Shown here one piece after another: positions 1 through 9,099 of a stretch of 64,000 nucleotides of DNA. Origin of the DNA: Pontivivens sp032464575 (GTDB lineage Bacteria > Pseudomonadota > Alphaproteobacteria > Rhodobacterales > Rhodobacteraceae); NCBI GenBank assembly GCA_032464575.1, contig JAWDKM010000007.1, positions 1-64,000 on the forward strand, read 5' to 3'. The position numbers and the translations under genes were made by a program. Numbering within the stretch: position 1 is the stretch's first letter; each line of letters opens with the position of its first letter. The notes below the pieces were generated by a model, which was given only the letters and a program-made list of their open reading frames with translations, was not told the DNA's origin and did no database searches.

Positions 1-194
1 CCGCCGAGCTGAAGAATCTGCTCGAGGCCCAGCCGGATCAGCTGGTCGATCAAAAAGAAGAAGATCGCCGCGATCGTCGCCATGACGAAGACCATCGCCG
101 TGGTGAGCGCCACCTCGCGCCGCGTCGGCCACACGACCTTGGAGGTCTCGCTGCGCACTTCCTGCACGAACTGCGCCGGGTTGCTCTTCGCCAT
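1..194 (-). CDS. secE: Preprotein translocase subunit SecE (partial, 3' end off the window)
   Basis: SecE is the small clamp subunit of the SecYEG protein-export channel in the inner membrane. The 64 visible residues contain the family signature around residues 10-27 (QEVRSETSKVVWPTRREV), where a cytosolic amphipathic helix ends at the conserved W-P-T/S. A single membrane helix follows at about residues 30-52. The stop codon lies beyond the left edge. One membrane helix is the usual form outside enterobacteria. The gene lies 26 bp downstream of tRNA-Trp on the same strand, so the two are probably co-transcribed, and nusG would be expected next, outside the window. Confidence 0.93.
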   Translation of the reverse strand, partial: MAKSNPAQFVQEVRSETSKVVWPTRREVALTTAMVFVMATIAAIFFFLIDQLIRLGLEQILQLG

Positions 195-220
195 GATCCC
201 ACTCCTTCATCCGGTCGGTG

Positions 221-296
221 TGGCAGGGGCAGCAGGACTCGAACCCGCGACCCTCGGTTTTGGAGACCGATGCTCTACCAACTGAGCTATACCCCT
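221..296 (-). tRNA. trnW: tRNA-Trp (anticodon CCA)
   Basis: A 76-nt cloverleaf read on the minus strand, with 3' CCA encoded. The acceptor stem pairs AGGGGTA with TGCCCCT with one G-T wobble. The D-arm (AGCTCAGTTGGTAGAGC) and T-arm (GGGTTCGAGTCC) are canonical, and the anticodon loop CTCCAAA gives CCA. In many bacteria tuf, trnW and secE are adjacent. Here trnW stays with secE, but tuf is about 2 kb upstream with unrelated genes between. Confidence 0.97.
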
Positions 297-509
297 ATCG
301 GCCACCGACACCCGGCAGATACGAGGTTTGCCCAAGGGGTGCAAGGGCCTGCCGCGGAGCAGGATGGAATTGCAGCAAACTTGCTTCATTCCATCCCCCG
401 CTCCATCTCCATCTCGCGTTAGGGTTGAATTAAGGCCTTTCCTTTAAACCGAACCTCCGGACACCGACGCCGCTGCGGCACGTCGGGCGAATGAGGGGGA
501 GGAGCGAGC

Positions 510-770
510 GTGATGATCCATTCGGCCGAGGAGTTCAGGTTGACGGTCTTCGTCGTGGCGCTGTTCAGCGCCTTCGCCCCCCTGCTCGATCGCCGCGACG
601 ACGGACCCGAGATCGTCGTCGCCGTCCCCCAGCCCGCCTTGCCAGAGGAGCCGCGGCTGACCCAGGAACTGCGTGCCGCCGTAGCCCTCATCGACCGGCA
701 GGCGCACAGCTTCGCCCAGGACCGCGACGACGAGACGGGCGACATCACACCCGCCCCGCTGCCGCGCTAG
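510..770 (+). CDS. Small membrane protein of unknown function
   Basis: An 86-residue frame preceded by a strong ribosome site (GGGGGAGGAG, 7-8 nt before the start). The protein has one hydrophobic segment at about residues 10-26, then a charged and proline-rich soluble part. I do not recognise a family. Two things support it being real. It has a good Shine-Dalgarno, and it ends 10 bp before a perfect 10-bp hairpin that separates it from the convergent transporter gene. A frame on the opposite strand over the same stretch has arginine/serine-rich shadow composition and no ribosome site. ATG codons at 510 and 513 are both possible starts. Confidence 0.5.
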   Translation: MMIHSAEEFRLTVFVVALFSAFAPLLDRRDDGPEIVVAVPQPALPEEPRLTQELRAAVALIDRQAHSFAQDRDDETGDITPAPLPR

Positions 771-779
771 GGCCATCTC

Positions 780-802
780 CGCCGGACCGCATCGGTCCGG
801 CG
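780..802. terminator. Bidirectional hairpin between convergent genes
   Basis: A perfect 10-bp inverted repeat (CGCCGGACCG / CGGTCCGGCG) with a 3-nt loop lies between the stop codons of the small plus-strand gene and the minus-strand zntB-like gene. It has no T-tract, so it may act as a weak terminator or a 3'-end stabiliser for both transcripts. Confidence 0.6.
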
Positions 803-867
803 CCGCGCAAATGAACCAGAGCAACTATGGAAGCACCCCGCCTGATCCAATCGGATCGGCACGCGCG

Positions 868-1785
868 CTAGAGCCAGCGCATCCGCCGCAGCAGCGCGAG
901 CAGCGCCGCCGCGGCGATCGCGAGCCCTCCGGTCATCCACCAGAACGCACCCGGCGTCTCCGCCCCCGGCACGCCCGCGACGTTCACGCCGAGCAGGCCC
1001 GTCACGAAGCCCAGCGGCAGGAAAACCGCCGACAGCACCGCGAGCACGTAGAGATTCCGGTTCAGCCGGTCGGCGAGCGCATTGGCCAGCTCGTCCTTCA
1101 CTACCTGCGCCCGCTCCCGCAGCATGTCCAGATCCTCGACATGGCGCTGCATACGGTCGCCCGCCTCGATCAGCAGCCGCCGCTCGTCGGTGCCCAGCAG
1201 TTCCGGATCGGCATCGAGCAGCGCGCGGACCGCCTCGCGCTGGGGCGCGATGTAGCGCCGCAGGATGATCGCCCGTCGCCGGGTCTGCGCGATGTCGCGG
1301 CGCAGCGCCGGGTCGGGCCGCTCGATCACCGCCTCCTCCTGCGCCGCCACCCGGTCGTCCAGCAAGTCGAGCACCGGCTCCATCCGCTCGGCCAGCCGGT
1401 GCGTCAGCCGCGCCAGCACCCCTCCGGGCCCCTGCGGCCCCCTGCCGGCGACCACGGCCGCCCGCACGTCCTCCGTCGCCCTGAGATCTCGCTTGCGCAC
1501 CGTCACGAGCCGCTCCCCGTCGAGCCAGGCGCGCAGGGAGATCATGTCCTCCGGCACCGCCCCCTCGTTGAGGTTCACCCCACGCAGGATCACGAGCGCC
1601 CCCGCGCCCGCCTGCACGACCCGCGGCCGGGTATCCTCGTCGAGCAGCGCGCTCCGGATGGCGGGCGGCACGTCGCCCAGCAGATCGGCGAGCGCCGCGG
1701 GCGTCTCCCCATGGTCGGCATTCATGTGGATCCAGCGCGCACCCTGCGCCCTCAGCTCCTGCGTCCACAACACCGCGCCGTCCAT
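868..1785 (-). CDS. zntB: CorA-family divalent cation transporter, ZntB-like
   Basis: This is a 305-residue CorA-superfamily protein. It has a long cytosolic N-terminal domain rich in charged helices (to about residue 240), followed by two C-terminal membrane helices (about 245-265 and 280-300). The pore signature G-x-N appears as GVN at 266-268, just after the first helix. CorA proper has GMN; GVN/GIN forms are typical of the ZntB branch, which transports zinc. The ATG at 1785 was chosen because GAGGGAG lies upstream of it and homology-like sequence begins there. An in-frame ATG 27 nt further upstream lacks a ribosome site. Cation selectivity is inferred from the family branch. Confidence 0.85.
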   Translation of the reverse strand: MDGAVLWTQELRAQGARWIHMNADHGETPAALADLLGDVPPAIRSALLDEDTRPRVVQAGAGALVILRGVNLNEGAVPEDMISLRAWLDGERLVTVRKRDLRATEDVRAAVVAGRGPQGPGGVLARLTHRLAERMEPVLDLLDDRVAAQEEAVIERPDPALRRDIAQTRRRAIILRRYIAPQREAVRALLDADPELLGTDERRLLIEAGDRMQRHVEDLDMLRERAQVVKDELANALADRLNRNLYVLAVLSAVFLPLGFVTGLLGVNVAGVPGAETPGAFWWMTGGLAIAAAALLALLRRMRWL

Positions 1786-2321
1786 TCGTGATCTCCCTCT
1801 TCGATCCGGCACACCCTAGCGGTCCGGGACCGGCGCGCCAGCCTGGAGGTCTCGCCGGGCGGCGTGTGACCCGGGCAGCAGCCAAAACCGGTGGCAACGA
1901 CCCGACGGTGCCCGCGTGCCGCGTCCCGCTGCCGCGGGGCAGAACGCGTCACGCTCCATCCCGGCCCGATCGGGGAGCAGACGTGCAGCGTTACCCACGA
2001 TCGCGGTCCAGTTGGCAGACGTCTCCGGCACCGACCCGATCCTGGACGCGATGGCGCAGATCTTCGCTCCATCGCTCGTCCCCGGCAGCCGCCGGATCGT
2101 TCAGAAGACCCTGCTGCATGACAGGACGTCGCAGTTCCCGGTGCAGATGATGAGGTGGACCGTGTCGATCAGCTCCGCGCTGTCCCATCCCGTGTTCTTC
2201 GAGGTCCGGCACTCGCCCCCTTCGACCCCGAGGAGCGCGCGCAGATGCGGGTCGACGCCGTGCCCACGACGCCCGACATGCGCTTGGCTCCGCAGGTGAG
2301 CGCCCCGGCACCCTCCAATGT
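1786..2321. other. Intergenic stretch with no supported gene
   Basis: About 535 bp between the start of the ZntB-like gene and the tuf terminator. Frames on both strands are arginine/proline-rich and lack ribosome sites. The most protein-like reading is on the minus strand, from about 2330 down to about 1820, where one frame stays open except for a single in-frame TGA at 2101-2103. It could be a decayed gene. I assign no function. Confidence 0.5.
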
Positions 2322-2347
2322 AAAACGGGGCCCCGAAGGGCCCCGCC
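2322..2347 (-). terminator. Rho-independent terminator of tuf
   Basis: Read on the minus strand, CGGGGCCCC, a 3-nt loop and GGGGCCCCG form a 9-bp all-GC stem, followed immediately by TTTTA. It begins about 30 bp after the tuf stop codon, so tuf is terminated here and is not read through to tRNA-Trp and secE. Confidence 0.88.
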
Positions 2348-2376
2348 TGAAAACGCTCTGGCGTCGCTGCGCCGGC

Positions 2377-3552
<1,176 letters not shown>

Positions 3553-3591
3553 CGTCATTCCCGTTTGCTGAGGGCCTGAAGTTCTCGGGGC

Positions 3592-3620
3592 TACTAATGC
3601 ATTCGCCCGCGCAGGGGCAA
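3592..3620 (-). promoter_or_regulatory. Probable tuf promoter
   Basis: On the minus strand, TTGCCC (3615-3620) is followed by a 17-bp GC-rich spacer and TTAGTA (3592-3597), as expected for a strong housekeeping sigma-70 promoter. It would give a 5' leader of about 35 nt before the tuf ATG. It is recognised by pattern only. Confidence 0.6.
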
Positions 3621-3748
3621 GGGGGATTCGTCAACCGCCCGGATAGCTGCGCCGGACCTGCCCCACGAAGCTTCGGCCGGACCCCCTAAGCTCAAACTAC
3701 AACTCCTGAATCATCGCTCCCCCGAGGAGCCCACCGGACTCGGAGCTG

Positions 3749-4153
3749 TCACCGCGCACCTCGACCGGAAGCCGGTCCGTAAGCCGTCGACCGGTCGCGG
3801 CCTCGAACATCCGGCTGCGCCCCTTCGTGAAACCGGCACCCCCCCATGACCGCCTCACCTGCCGACAGGAGGTTGACGCGCTCCATCACGACGACAACGC
3901 GGCCGGTGCGGGTGCCGACAGTCCAGTGCAGGCTGCGCGCCGCGTCCTCTTCAAGGATGCGGGCCAGCATGTCGGGCCGCACATCGCGGCCCGTGACCAA
4001 GCTCTTCACCCCACTCAGGTCGATTTCGGCCCCGACGAAGCGGAGCGCCAGCCGCTCCTGCGGAGAGAAGGGCGAGACGGTGGAGATCACTCCCCTCGGC
4101 TGGATGCCGGCGGCAAGCTTCGCGAGCGCCGCCACGACAATCAGGATGCGCAT
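3749..4153 (-). CDS. Small exported protein of unknown function
   Basis: A 134-residue frame whose N-terminus looks like a short signal peptide or anchor (MRILIVVAALAKLAAG). Residues about 20-105 read as an ordinary soluble domain with balanced composition. The last 30 residues become arginine/glycine-rich and may be a frameshifted or unstructured tail. No clear Shine-Dalgarno precedes the ATG. It is encoded between tuf and tRNA-Gly on the same strand as both. No family is recognised, and a long frame on the other strand runs through the tRNA and is rejected. Confidence 0.42.
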   Translation of the reverse strand: MRILIVVAALAKLAAGIQPRGVISTVSPFSPQERLALRFVGAEIDLSGVKSLVTGRDVRPDMLARILEEDAARSLHWTVGTRTGRVVVVMERVNLLSAGEAVMGGCRFHEGAQPDVRGRDRSTAYGPASGRGAR

Positions 4154-4184
4154 GGGGAAGGACGACTTGCGGTCGTGTTCTGGT

Positions 4185-4258
4185 TGGAGCGGGTGATGGG
4201 AATCGAACCCACGTCTTCAGCTTGGAAGGCTGCGGCTCTACCATTGAGCTACACCCGC
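4185..4258 (-). tRNA. trnG: tRNA-Gly (anticodon TCC)
   Basis: A 74-nt cloverleaf on the minus strand. The acceptor GCGGGTG pairs perfectly with CACCCGC, followed by discriminator T and an encoded CCA. The anticodon loop CTTCCAA gives TCC. The D-arm (AGCTCAATGGTAGAGC) and T-arm (GGGTTCGATTCCC) are canonical. Confidence 0.97.
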
Positions 4259-4299
4259 TTCGCGCTCCTCTTACCCGCGCCGCCGGGCCGGGGCAAGCA

Positions 4300-5055
4300 T
4301 CAGCTCATCGCCGGCTGACCGTTCGAGGCACCCAGTCCGCCGTCCACCGGCAGCATCACGCCGGAGATGAAGCGCGCGTCGTCGCTGGCGAGGAAGGCGA
4401 TGGCGGCCGCCACCTCCTCGGGCTGCGCGGCGCGGCCCAGCGGGATGCGCTCCTCGAACCGCGCGAGCTTCTCCTCATCGGTGAAGACGCCGGAGGCCAT
4501 CTCGGTATCCGTGAGCGTCGGGCAGACCGCGTTCGCCCGCACGCCCCGCGGTCCAAGGTCGAGCGCCAGCGCCCGGGTGTAGTTCGTCACGGCTCCCTTC
4601 GCCGCATTGTACGCCGACATCACATGATCGCCGCCGAGCCCAGAGGTGGAAGACACGTTGACGATCGCCCCGCCCGCCGCCTCCAGATGCGGGATCGCGG
4701 CACGGCAGCAATGGAACGTCCCGTCGAGGTTGATGCCCACGATCCGCCGCCAGGTCTCGTCGTCGATCTCGTCGGGCGCGCCCATCCCGGCGGCACCCGC
4801 ATTGTTGACCAGCACGTCGAGCCGACCCATTCGCTCCACCGCCTCGGCCACCATGGCGTCGACGGCCTGCGCGTCGCTCACATCCGCCCGGATCGCGATG
4901 GCACCGTCGAGGTCCGCCGCCACCTTCTCCGAGCTCTCCGAGGTCGAGTTCACCACGACCCGCGCGCCCTCCGCCGCGAACCGCTCCGCCGTCGCCCGGC
5001 CGATGCCCGAGCCACCGCCTGTCACCAGAACCACCTTGCCGTCGAACCGCGCCAT
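4300..5055 (-). CDS. SDR-family NAD(P)-dependent oxidoreductase
   Basis: A classical short-chain dehydrogenase of 251 residues. The cofactor motif TGGGSGIG is at 12-19, NNAG at 84-87, and the catalytic Ser136, Tyr149 and Lys153 (YNAAK) are all present. The ATG at 5055 has a strong ribosome site (GAGGAGG). The longer frame upstream is discarded. The gene follows the fumarylacetoacetase-fold hydrolase by 42 bp on the same strand. That pairing resembles the oxidative L-rhamnose/L-fucose-type routes, where an SDR oxidises a 2-keto-3-deoxy sugar acid and the hydrolase cleaves the diketo product. The substrate is inference; many SDRs look alike. Confidence 0.88.
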   Translation of the reverse strand: MARFDGKVVLVTGGGSGIGRATAERFAAEGARVVVNSTSESSEKVAADLDGAIAIRADVSDAQAVDAMVAEAVERMGRLDVLVNNAGAAGMGAPDEIDDETWRRIVGINLDGTFHCCRAAIPHLEAAGGAIVNVSSTSGLGGDHVMSAYNAAKGAVTNYTRALALDLGPRGVRANAVCPTLTDTEMASGVFTDEEKLARFEERIPLGRAAQPEEVAAAIAFLASDDARFISGVMLPVDGGLGASNGQPAMS

Positions 5056-5097
5056 TGCCGCCTCCTCTTTGCGAGGCGAGCTAGGCGGCACGCGCGC

Positions 5098-5931
5098 TCA
5101 GTCCACCCGGACCAACTGCCGCTGACGGCCGAGGCCCGCGACCTCCAGCTCCATGACGTCGCCATCGCGCAGGAAGCGCTGGGGCGCGGCCCCCATGCCC
5201 ACCCCCTCCGGCGTGCCGGTGGCGATCACGTCGCCGGGCAGCAGCACCGCATGACGGCTCAGATGCGCGATGATCTCGGCCACGGTGAAGATCATGTCGG
5301 AGGTGTTGGAGGCCTGCCGGACCTCGCCGTTCAGGCTCAGCGTGAGGTCGAGCGCCTGCGGATCGGCTACCTCGTCCACAACCAGCCACGGACCGATCGG
5401 GCCGAAGCCCGGCCCGGACTTCCCCTTGATCCACTGGCCCGTGCCCTCGATCTGCCAGGCGCGCTCGGAGATGTCGTTGATCGTGCAGTATCCCGCCACA
5501 TGCGCGAGCGCCTCCGCCTCGCTCACCTGCCAGGCGCGCCGCCCGATCACGACGCCGAGCTCGACCTCCCAATCCGCCTTCCGCGCCGAGGCGGGCAGGA
5601 CCAGCTCATCCTCCGGCCCGGCCAGCGCCGAGGCCGCCTTGGAAAACACGATCGGCTCTGCAGGGGGCGTCGCCCCCGACTCCGCCGCATGGGCGGCATA
5701 GTTCAAACCGATGCACCAGAAGGTCGGCACGCCCAGCACACAGGGCCCGACCCGCGCGTCCTCGACCAGAGGCAGGCTCTCCACATCGACGCCGCGCACC
5801 GCATCCAGCCCCCCGGCCAGCAGCGCCGCATCGACCCGCGGCACGACCCCGGACAGGTCCCGCACCCGGCCCGCGCCGTCCAGCACCGCCGCCCGCTCCG
5901 CACCCGACGCCCCGACGTTCATCAGCTTCAT
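5098..5931 (-). CDS. Fumarylacetoacetate hydrolase family protein
   Basis: A 277-residue FAH-fold enzyme, the family that hydrolyses C-C bonds in 2,4-diketo acids or isomerises/decarboxylates related compounds using a divalent metal. The metal ligands are visible as Glu122 and Glu124 (WEVELGVVIG) and Asp153 (TINDISER). The family motif IGLNYAAHA is at 74-82, and the C-terminal GDVIATGTPEGVG loop is intact. The short N-terminal domain is typical of the 280-residue subfamily, which includes 2,4-didehydro-3-deoxy-L-rhamnonate hydrolase. The downstream SDR is a likely pathway partner. An AAATATCCCCGCCGGAGGC repeat lies directly upstream of its start. Confidence 0.88.
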   Translation of the reverse strand: MKLMNVGASGAERAAVLDGAGRVRDLSGVVPRVDAALLAGGLDAVRGVDVESLPLVEDARVGPCVLGVPTFWCIGLNYAAHAAESGATPPAEPIVFSKAASALAGPEDELVLPASARKADWEVELGVVIGRRAWQVSEAEALAHVAGYCTINDISERAWQIEGTGQWIKGKSGPGFGPIGPWLVVDEVADPQALDLTLSLNGEVRQASNTSDMIFTVAEIIAHLSRHAVLLPGDVIATGTPEGVGMGAAPQRFLRDGDVMELEVAGLGRQRQLVRVD

Positions 5932-5936
5932 GGATG

Positions 5937-5968
5937 TTCCACCTTGTCGAAATATCCCCGCCGGAGGC
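5937..5968. repeat. Short GCCTCCGGCGGGGATATTT-type repeat, copy 1
   Basis: A 32-bp unit containing AAATATCCCCGCCGGAGGC (5950-5968) preceded by TTCCACCTTGTCG. An almost identical unit lies at 9891-9922, and diverged versions occur near 34.45, 42.3 and 54.56 kb. It sits between gshA and the FAH gene, just before the latter's ATG. Confidence 0.8.
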
Positions 5969-5985
5969 CGGCCGGACGCCTGCAG

Positions 5986-7377
5986 TCAGTAGCTGTACTC
6001 GCCGTAGATGCGCGACAGGTCCCCCTGCCATTCGCCCTTGTAGCGTGCGATCAGCTCGTCCGCCGGCGTCTCGCCCCGCTCCACGATGTCGTGCAGCGCG
6101 TCGAGGAAATGGGTCTCGTCCGGGATCAGCCCGCCCGCGCCCTGCCGCGCCCGCGCGATCAGGCCCGCCCGTGCGATCTCCAGCACCTGCAGCGCCAGGT
6201 CGCGCACCGTTCCGCCGCGGAAGGCGCCCTTCAGCCCCTCCTGCGCCGCGGCGAGCCGCAGGCCCTCGCGCTCCTCCTCCGTCCAGTCGCGGCAGAGGTC
6301 CCGGGCCGCGTCGAGCGCCGTCTGGTCGTAGAGCAGCCCCACCCAAAGCGCCGGCAGCGCGCAGAGCCGCCGCCAGGATCCGCCGTCGGTGCCGCGCATC
6401 TCCATGAACTTCTTGATCCGCGCCTCGGGAAAGATCGTGGTCAGGTGATCGGCCCAGTCGCTGAGCGTCGGCACCTCGCCCGGCAGGGCGGGCAGCTTGC
6501 CGTCGAGGAAGTCGCGGAAGCTCTGGCCCAGCGCATCCACGTATTCCCCGTCGCGGTAGACGAAGTACATCGGCACGTCGAGCGCGTAGTCCACGTAGCG
6601 CTCGAACCCCATCCCGTCCTCGAAGACGAACGGCAGTCCCCCGGTGCGGGAGGCGTCGAGGTCGCGCCAGATCCGCTGCCGCCAGCTCTGCCAGCCGTTG
6701 AGCTCGCCCTCCCAGAACGGGGAGTTGGCGAACAGCGCCGTGGCGATCGGCTGCAGTGCGATCGCCACGCGGAACTTCTGCACCATGTCCGCTTCGGAGG
6801 CGAAGTCGAGATTGACCTGCACCGTGCAGGTCCGCCGCATCATCCACGTCCCCGTGGTGCCGACCGTGCCCATGTAGCGGTCCATCAGCGCGTACCGCCC
6901 CTTGGGCATCAGCGGCATGTCCTCGTGGGTCCAGTCGGGTGCCGCCCCCAGCCCGATGAAGCCCACGCCGATCTCGTCCGCGATGGCCTTCACCTGGGCG
7001 AGATGGGTGTTCACCTCGTCGCAGGTCTGGTGGATCGTCTCGAGCGGCGCGCCGGACAGTTCCAGCTGCCCGCCGGGCTCCAAGGAAATGTTGGCCCCGT
7101 TCTTCTGCAGCCCGATGAGCTTGCCGCCCTCGCGCACCGGCGCCCAGTCGAAGCGGGAGCACAGGCCCGACAGCATCGCGTGGATCGAGCGATCCCCCTC
7201 GTAGGGCAGCGGCTTATGGCTCTCCAGGCAGTAGCCGAACTTCTCGTGCTCGGTGCCGATGCGCCAGTCCTCGGCCGGCTTGCAGCCCGCCTCCAGGTAA
7301 CCGGCGAGCTGGTCGCGATGCTCGATCGGGCCACCGCCCGACTGGGGGATCGACATGGGCGCGGGCTCCTTCGACAT
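5986..7377 (-). CDS. gshA: Glutamate--cysteine ligase
   Basis: This enzyme catalyses the first step of glutathione synthesis, joining L-glutamate and L-cysteine with ATP. The 463-residue sequence belongs to the plant/alphaproteobacterial GCS2-like class: IGTEHEKFGY near 41-50, QLELSGAPLETIHQTC near 105-120, and a conserved MRRTCTVQVNLD segment carrying a cysteine near 181. A second in-frame ATG at 7356 has AAGGAG about 10 nt upstream and could be the true start. The gene stands alone, and the gap to the next gene downstream contains a short dispersed repeat. Confidence 0.93.
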   Translation of the reverse strand: MSKEPAPMSIPQSGGGPIEHRDQLAGYLEAGCKPAEDWRIGTEHEKFGYCLESHKPLPYEGDRSIHAMLSGLCSRFDWAPVREGGKLIGLQKNGANISLEPGGQLELSGAPLETIHQTCDEVNTHLAQVKAIADEIGVGFIGLGAAPDWTHEDMPLMPKGRYALMDRYMGTVGTTGTWMMRRTCTVQVNLDFASEADMVQKFRVAIALQPIATALFANSPFWEGELNGWQSWRQRIWRDLDASRTGGLPFVFEDGMGFERYVDYALDVPMYFVYRDGEYVDALGQSFRDFLDGKLPALPGEVPTLSDWADHLTTIFPEARIKKFMEMRGTDGGSWRRLCALPALWVGLLYDQTALDAARDLCRDWTEEEREGLRLAAAQEGLKGAFRGGTVRDLALQVLEIARAGLIARARQGAGGLIPDETHFLDALHDIVERGETPADELIARYKGEWQGDLSRIYGEYSY

Positions 7378-7469
7378 CGCATCCGGCCTTCCCGACTAGC
7401 GGGCGGTTTCCGGCTTGGCAACAACCGCGCCTGAAACTGAGCGTTTCTGGGCGATTGTCCAATGGCGCG

Positions 7470-8009
7470 TCAGCGCCGCGATTGCTGACGTGGCGGCAGG
7501 GCCGATCCGGCCCGCGCCGGCCGGCCGTCCGATTCGGGCCACAGCACGTGCGTCCCGCTCGGCGCCGCCCCCTCCAACAGCCGCGTCGCATGCGCCATGG
7601 GAAAGCCCGGCAGGCTCGCGAACACGTCGAAGAGCTGGTCCGCCCCCTCCGCCGCCGCGGGCACGATCAGCTCCTGCCCGCCCCCGCGCAGCGTCCAGTG
7701 CGCACCAGTCGGATAGGTCATCAGCTCCACCAGCTCCAGCTCGCCCAGTTCGAAGAAGCCGCCCGTCTCCGGCCCGAAATAGCCCACGCGCCGTTCATCG
7801 AGCAGCACGACACCGCTGCGATGCGACTGGCGGACGAAACGCATCCGAAGCAGCGCCCCGCGCAGCAGCAGCGCCGCGATCGCCATGACCAGCCCGCCGA
7901 ACGCGGCGAGCAGCCACCCCCCCTGCAAGGCAGTCCACAACCCGAACAGGAACACGCCCAGCATCACGAGCGCCTCGCCATTGCGGATGATCCAGTCCTT
8001 TCCCGACAT
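7470..8009 (-). CDS. Membrane protein of unknown function
   Basis: A 179-residue protein with two membrane helices close together near the N-terminus (about residues 12-28 and 32-52). A cytosolic or periplasmic domain follows that reads like a pleckstrin-like or PH-type beta domain (GVVLLDERRVGYFGPETGG... WTLRGGGQELIVP). That fold impression is inference from alternating strands only. The last 20 residues are proline/arginine-rich. The gene is divergent from the DUF302 gene across a 144-bp gap. Confidence 0.7.
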   Translation of the reverse strand: MSGKDWIIRNGEALVMLGVFLFGLWTALQGGWLLAAFGGLVMAIAALLLRGALLRMRFVRQSHRSGVVLLDERRVGYFGPETGGFFELGELELVELMTYPTGAHWTLRGGGQELIVPAAAEGADQLFDVFASLPGFPMAHATRLLEGAAPSGTHVLWPESDGRPARAGSALPPRQQSRR

Positions 8010-8153
8010 GTCCTAAGCCCCCGAAGACACGCAGCGGCGCCATAGTCACCCTCCCGACCCGTCACCGCAAGTCCCCACCATGTCGTGATCCGGCGTGAGG
8101 GTCCCGGCTGGTACGCTTTGCCGCGTCACATTCCGTTCCGTGGAGATCCCCCG

Positions 8154-8624
8154 ATGCTGCGCGCGCTCCTGACCATCCTCGCCCTGCTGCCTGGTCTGGC
8201 GACCGCACAGGCCCTGACCGAGCGTCCGGGCTGGGCCGTCCATCCGACCGACAAGCCCTACGAGCAGCTCGTCGAGGACACGCGCGCCGCCGTCACCGCG
8301 AACGGCTTCGGCGTCGTCACGCAGGCCGGCCCGACCGATGCCGCCGCCGCCCGCGGCATCACGATCCCCGGCAACCGGGTCATCGGCGTCTTCAACAACG
8401 ACTACGCGGTGCGGGTCCTTGCCCTCTCGACCGCCGCGATGATCGAGGCGCCGATCCGCCTCTACGTCACCGAGAACGCCGATGGCACCGCGACCCTCAG
8501 CTACAAGACACCGAGCCTCGTCTTTTTACCCTATGTAGACGGCGCAGGCGCCGAGCTCGAGGCCATCGCCGCCGATCTCGACATCCGCTTCGCCACGATC
8601 GCCGAGGCCGCGATCAGTCGCTGA
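8154..8624 (+). CDS. DUF302 family exported protein
   Basis: A 156-residue protein with a cleavable signal peptide (LRALLTILALLPGLATAQA, cleavage near residue 20), so probably periplasmic. The body has the DUF302 pattern: a central VIGVFNNDYAVRVL strand-helix, then IEAPIRLYVTENADGTATLSYKTP, which corresponds to the family's LP-x-hydrophobic strand. The function of DUF302 is unknown. The ATG at 8154 was chosen because the signal peptide starts there; the longer upstream frame is GC-shadow. Its 3' end overlaps the convergent NTF2-like gene by 11 bp. Confidence 0.82.
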   Translation: MLRALLTILALLPGLATAQALTERPGWAVHPTDKPYEQLVEDTRAAVTANGFGVVTQAGPTDAAAARGITIPGNRVIGVFNNDYAVRVLALSTAAMIEAPIRLYVTENADGTATLSYKTPSLVFLPYVDGAGAELEAIAADLDIRFATIAEAAISR

Positions 8625-9042
8625 TCCGAGCGGCCGCCACGGCAAAGGTGTTCTCGTAGAACTGCCCGCCCGCGATGCGCCCGTCCCGCATGTCGAACCG
8701 CGCCATCCAGTCGCTGTCGGCGATGTAGCCGGTCTCCCGGTGCCGGAACCGGAAATGCCCCTCCACGAGCACTCGGTCGCCCGCGTCGTGGAACCAGTCG
8801 GGGCGGAAGTCGATCACCTCGAACTCGCCGAAGAGCTGGCCCGTCAGCTCCATGTACCCCGCCTTGCCCTCATGCCGATGCCCGGCCCACGGAATGCCGG
8901 TGCGCAGCTCCTTGTTGTCGCGCGAGCCCACGACCCAGGCGAAATCCTCGGTCGCGAGCTCGCGAAAGGCGGTGTCGAAATCACCCGCATATTGCAGCTC
9001 GAAGAACCGGGCGACGGTCTCGGTGGGCGAAAGGTCCGCCAT
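8614..9042 (-). CDS. SnoaL/NTF2-like fold protein
   Basis: A 142-residue protein of the cystatin-like cone fold seen in SnoaL-type polyketide cyclases, ketosteroid isomerases and many uncharacterised proteins. The pattern is an N-terminal helix pair (TETVARFFELQYAGDFDTAF), a conserved FAWVVG strand, and a C-terminal RFRHRETGYIADSDWMARFDMRDGRIAGGQFYENT sheet. The substrate is unknown. It is convergent with, and overlaps by 11 bp at the 3' end, the DUF302 gene. It lies upstream of rsmE on the same strand as rsmE but separated by 57 bp. Confidence 0.78.
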   Translation of the reverse strand: MADLSPTETVARFFELQYAGDFDTAFRELATEDFAWVVGSRDNKELRTGIPWAGHRHEGKAGYMELTGQLFGEFEVIDFRPDWFHDAGDRVLVEGHFRFRHRETGYIADSDWMARFDMRDGRIAGGQFYENTFAVAAARISD

Positions 9043-9099
9043 GGCACGCTCCTGTGTTGGCCGACCCCAGAGATCGGAACGCGACCGCGCCCTCGCAAG

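Noticed and set aside
4222..7434. A 1070-codon open frame on the plus strand across the SDR, FAH hydrolase and gshA genes
   Set aside because: It is the GC-driven shadow of the well-supported minus-strand genes; its translation is rich in Arg, His and Pro with no domain pattern and no ribosome site.
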